In this document: one piece after another, positions 63,506 to 64,000 of the stretch | Numbering within the stretch: position 1 is the first letter of the stretch | How the letters are laid out: every line of letters begins with the position of its first letter | DNA from: Salinispora fenicalii | Lineage (GTDB): Bacteria > Actinomycetota > Actinomycetes > Mycobacteriales > Micromonosporaceae | Length of the DNA stretch: 64,000 nt | Assembly (NCBI RefSeq): GCF_000514815.1 | Contig: NZ_AZWQ01000028.1 | Span: 28,037-92,036, forward strand | Direction: 5' to 3' | Made by a program: the position numbers and the translations under genes | Notes under the pieces: generated by a model | What the model was told of the DNA's origin: nothing | The model's database searches: none | The model's input: the letters and a program-made list of their open reading frames with translations, nothing else

Positions 63506-64000
63506 CTATGAGAAGCTGTACGGTTGGGCGGAGAGCAGGACCTGGGTCCAGCCGGAATCGGTCACCTTGCCCTGCCCGTACAGGTCTCCGCCGTCGTTGT
63601 CGTACGGGTTCCGGTCGCCGTACCGGTGCAGAGCGCCGTCGCTGGTACGGCCGAAAAACGTACCGGCGCCGGGGGACAGCAGGTGGGTCATGTTCTGCCA
63701 GGTGCTCGACTTGAGTTCGCCGGACACCCAGCTACCCACCCCATTAATCTTGTAGGACATCAATCGGCCATCCGAAACCGTACCGAGAATCCAGTCCGGC
63801 CCAGTTGTAGTCAGCGTCTTGAGAGTGAAACCGCTGTCGATCGTCGCCCAGTTGACGATATGACTGCCAGACGGCTTCGTCGCGGTCACGTCGTAGCGTT
63901 GCAACACCCCCGCCGAAGTGAGTCCATATAGCCGCCCAGCACCGTCATAGGAAAGATGAGTATGCGTCCATCCGCCACTACGAATCTTGACCGGTGCATT
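63506..64000 (-). CDS. tachylectin-like beta-propeller protein, 5' end beyond the window
   Basis: An open frame enters from the right edge; 164 codons are visible. It reads as repeats with GWTHTHLSYDGAGRLYGLTSAGVLQRYD, DWILGTVSDGRLMSYKI, and GTFFGRTSDGALHRYGD. The recurring D/N-G-x-L-Y and W-x-x-hydrophobic pattern fits tachylectin-2-like propeller blades. The end SAQPYSFS is natural. Base composition is visibly less GC-rich than its neighbours, which hints at transfer. Likely secreted lectin-like or surface protein; the signal sequence is not visible. Confidence 0.8.
   Translation of the reverse strand, partial: NAPVKIRSGGWTHTHLSYDGAGRLYGLTSAGVLQRYDVTATKPSGSHIVNWATIDSGFTLKTLTTTGPDWILGTVSDGRLMSYKINGVGSWVSGELKSSTWQNMTHLLSPGAGTFFGRTSDGALHRYGDRNPYDNDGGDLYGQGKVTDSGWTQVLLSAQPYSFS

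Overview
The window is high-GC actinobacterial DNA. Codon use, frequent 4-base ATGA/GTGA gene overlaps, GTG starts and gene order point to the family Micromonosporaceae, most likely Salinispora or Micromonospora. This is inferred from protein character and synteny; no database was searched. The left third keeps the order known from Streptomyces (topA, hppA, an anti-sigma/bldG pair, a DECH helicase, a Tad pilus locus, acs).

Layout. 1-6316: topA (3' end off the left edge), an unknown protein, a lipoprotein and the proton pyrophosphatase hppA, all on the minus strand. 6811-7580: the bldG anti-anti-sigma factor with its anti-sigma partner. 7728-10136: a DECH-box helicase on the plus strand, followed by a dead scramblase-like remnant. 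10524-15611: a tightly overlapped Tad/Flp pilus operon (ssd-tadA-tadB-tadC-Flp-like pilin-tadE-tadE-like). 15853-24156: a small membrane protein, a HAD phosphatase, a Fic-like protein, acetyl-CoA synthetase, a secreted M6 metalloprotease and an alpha/beta hydrolase lacking its nucleophile. 24167-27000: a two-gene operon encoding a tandem-SseB protein with an unassigned C-terminal domain and a small partner. 27294-30957: a holin-like membrane protein, a Tat-exported PhoX phosphatase behind a PHO box, and an IclR regulator.

31254-51089 is a respiratory block. It holds a polyprenyl diphosphate synthase, the complete 14-gene complex I operon (nuoA-N, minus strand), a MenJ-like quinone reductase and the MenG/UbiE methyltransferase. 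mqnC (52802-53986) and mqnA (60126-60977) follow. Quinone head-group synthesis by the futalosine route, side chain, methylation, side-chain reduction and the quinone-reducing complex therefore lie within 30 kb. 54118-57869 is the phenylacetyl-CoA epoxidase operon paaABCDE. 58217-60102 is a tandem pair of exported beta-lactamase-fold hydrolases. 61109-63226 is a HelD-type helicase. The right edge holds the end of a tachylectin-like beta-propeller gene of visibly lower GC.

Items most worth a second look: the SseB-SseB-unknown-domain protein with its overlapping small partner; a stop-codon-to-Shine-Dalgarno repeat between nuo genes; the hydrolase without a nucleophile; degenerate Fic and anti-sigma active sites; and a disabled scramblase-like gene. 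No rRNA, tRNA, CRISPR array, insertion sequence or prophage was recognised.
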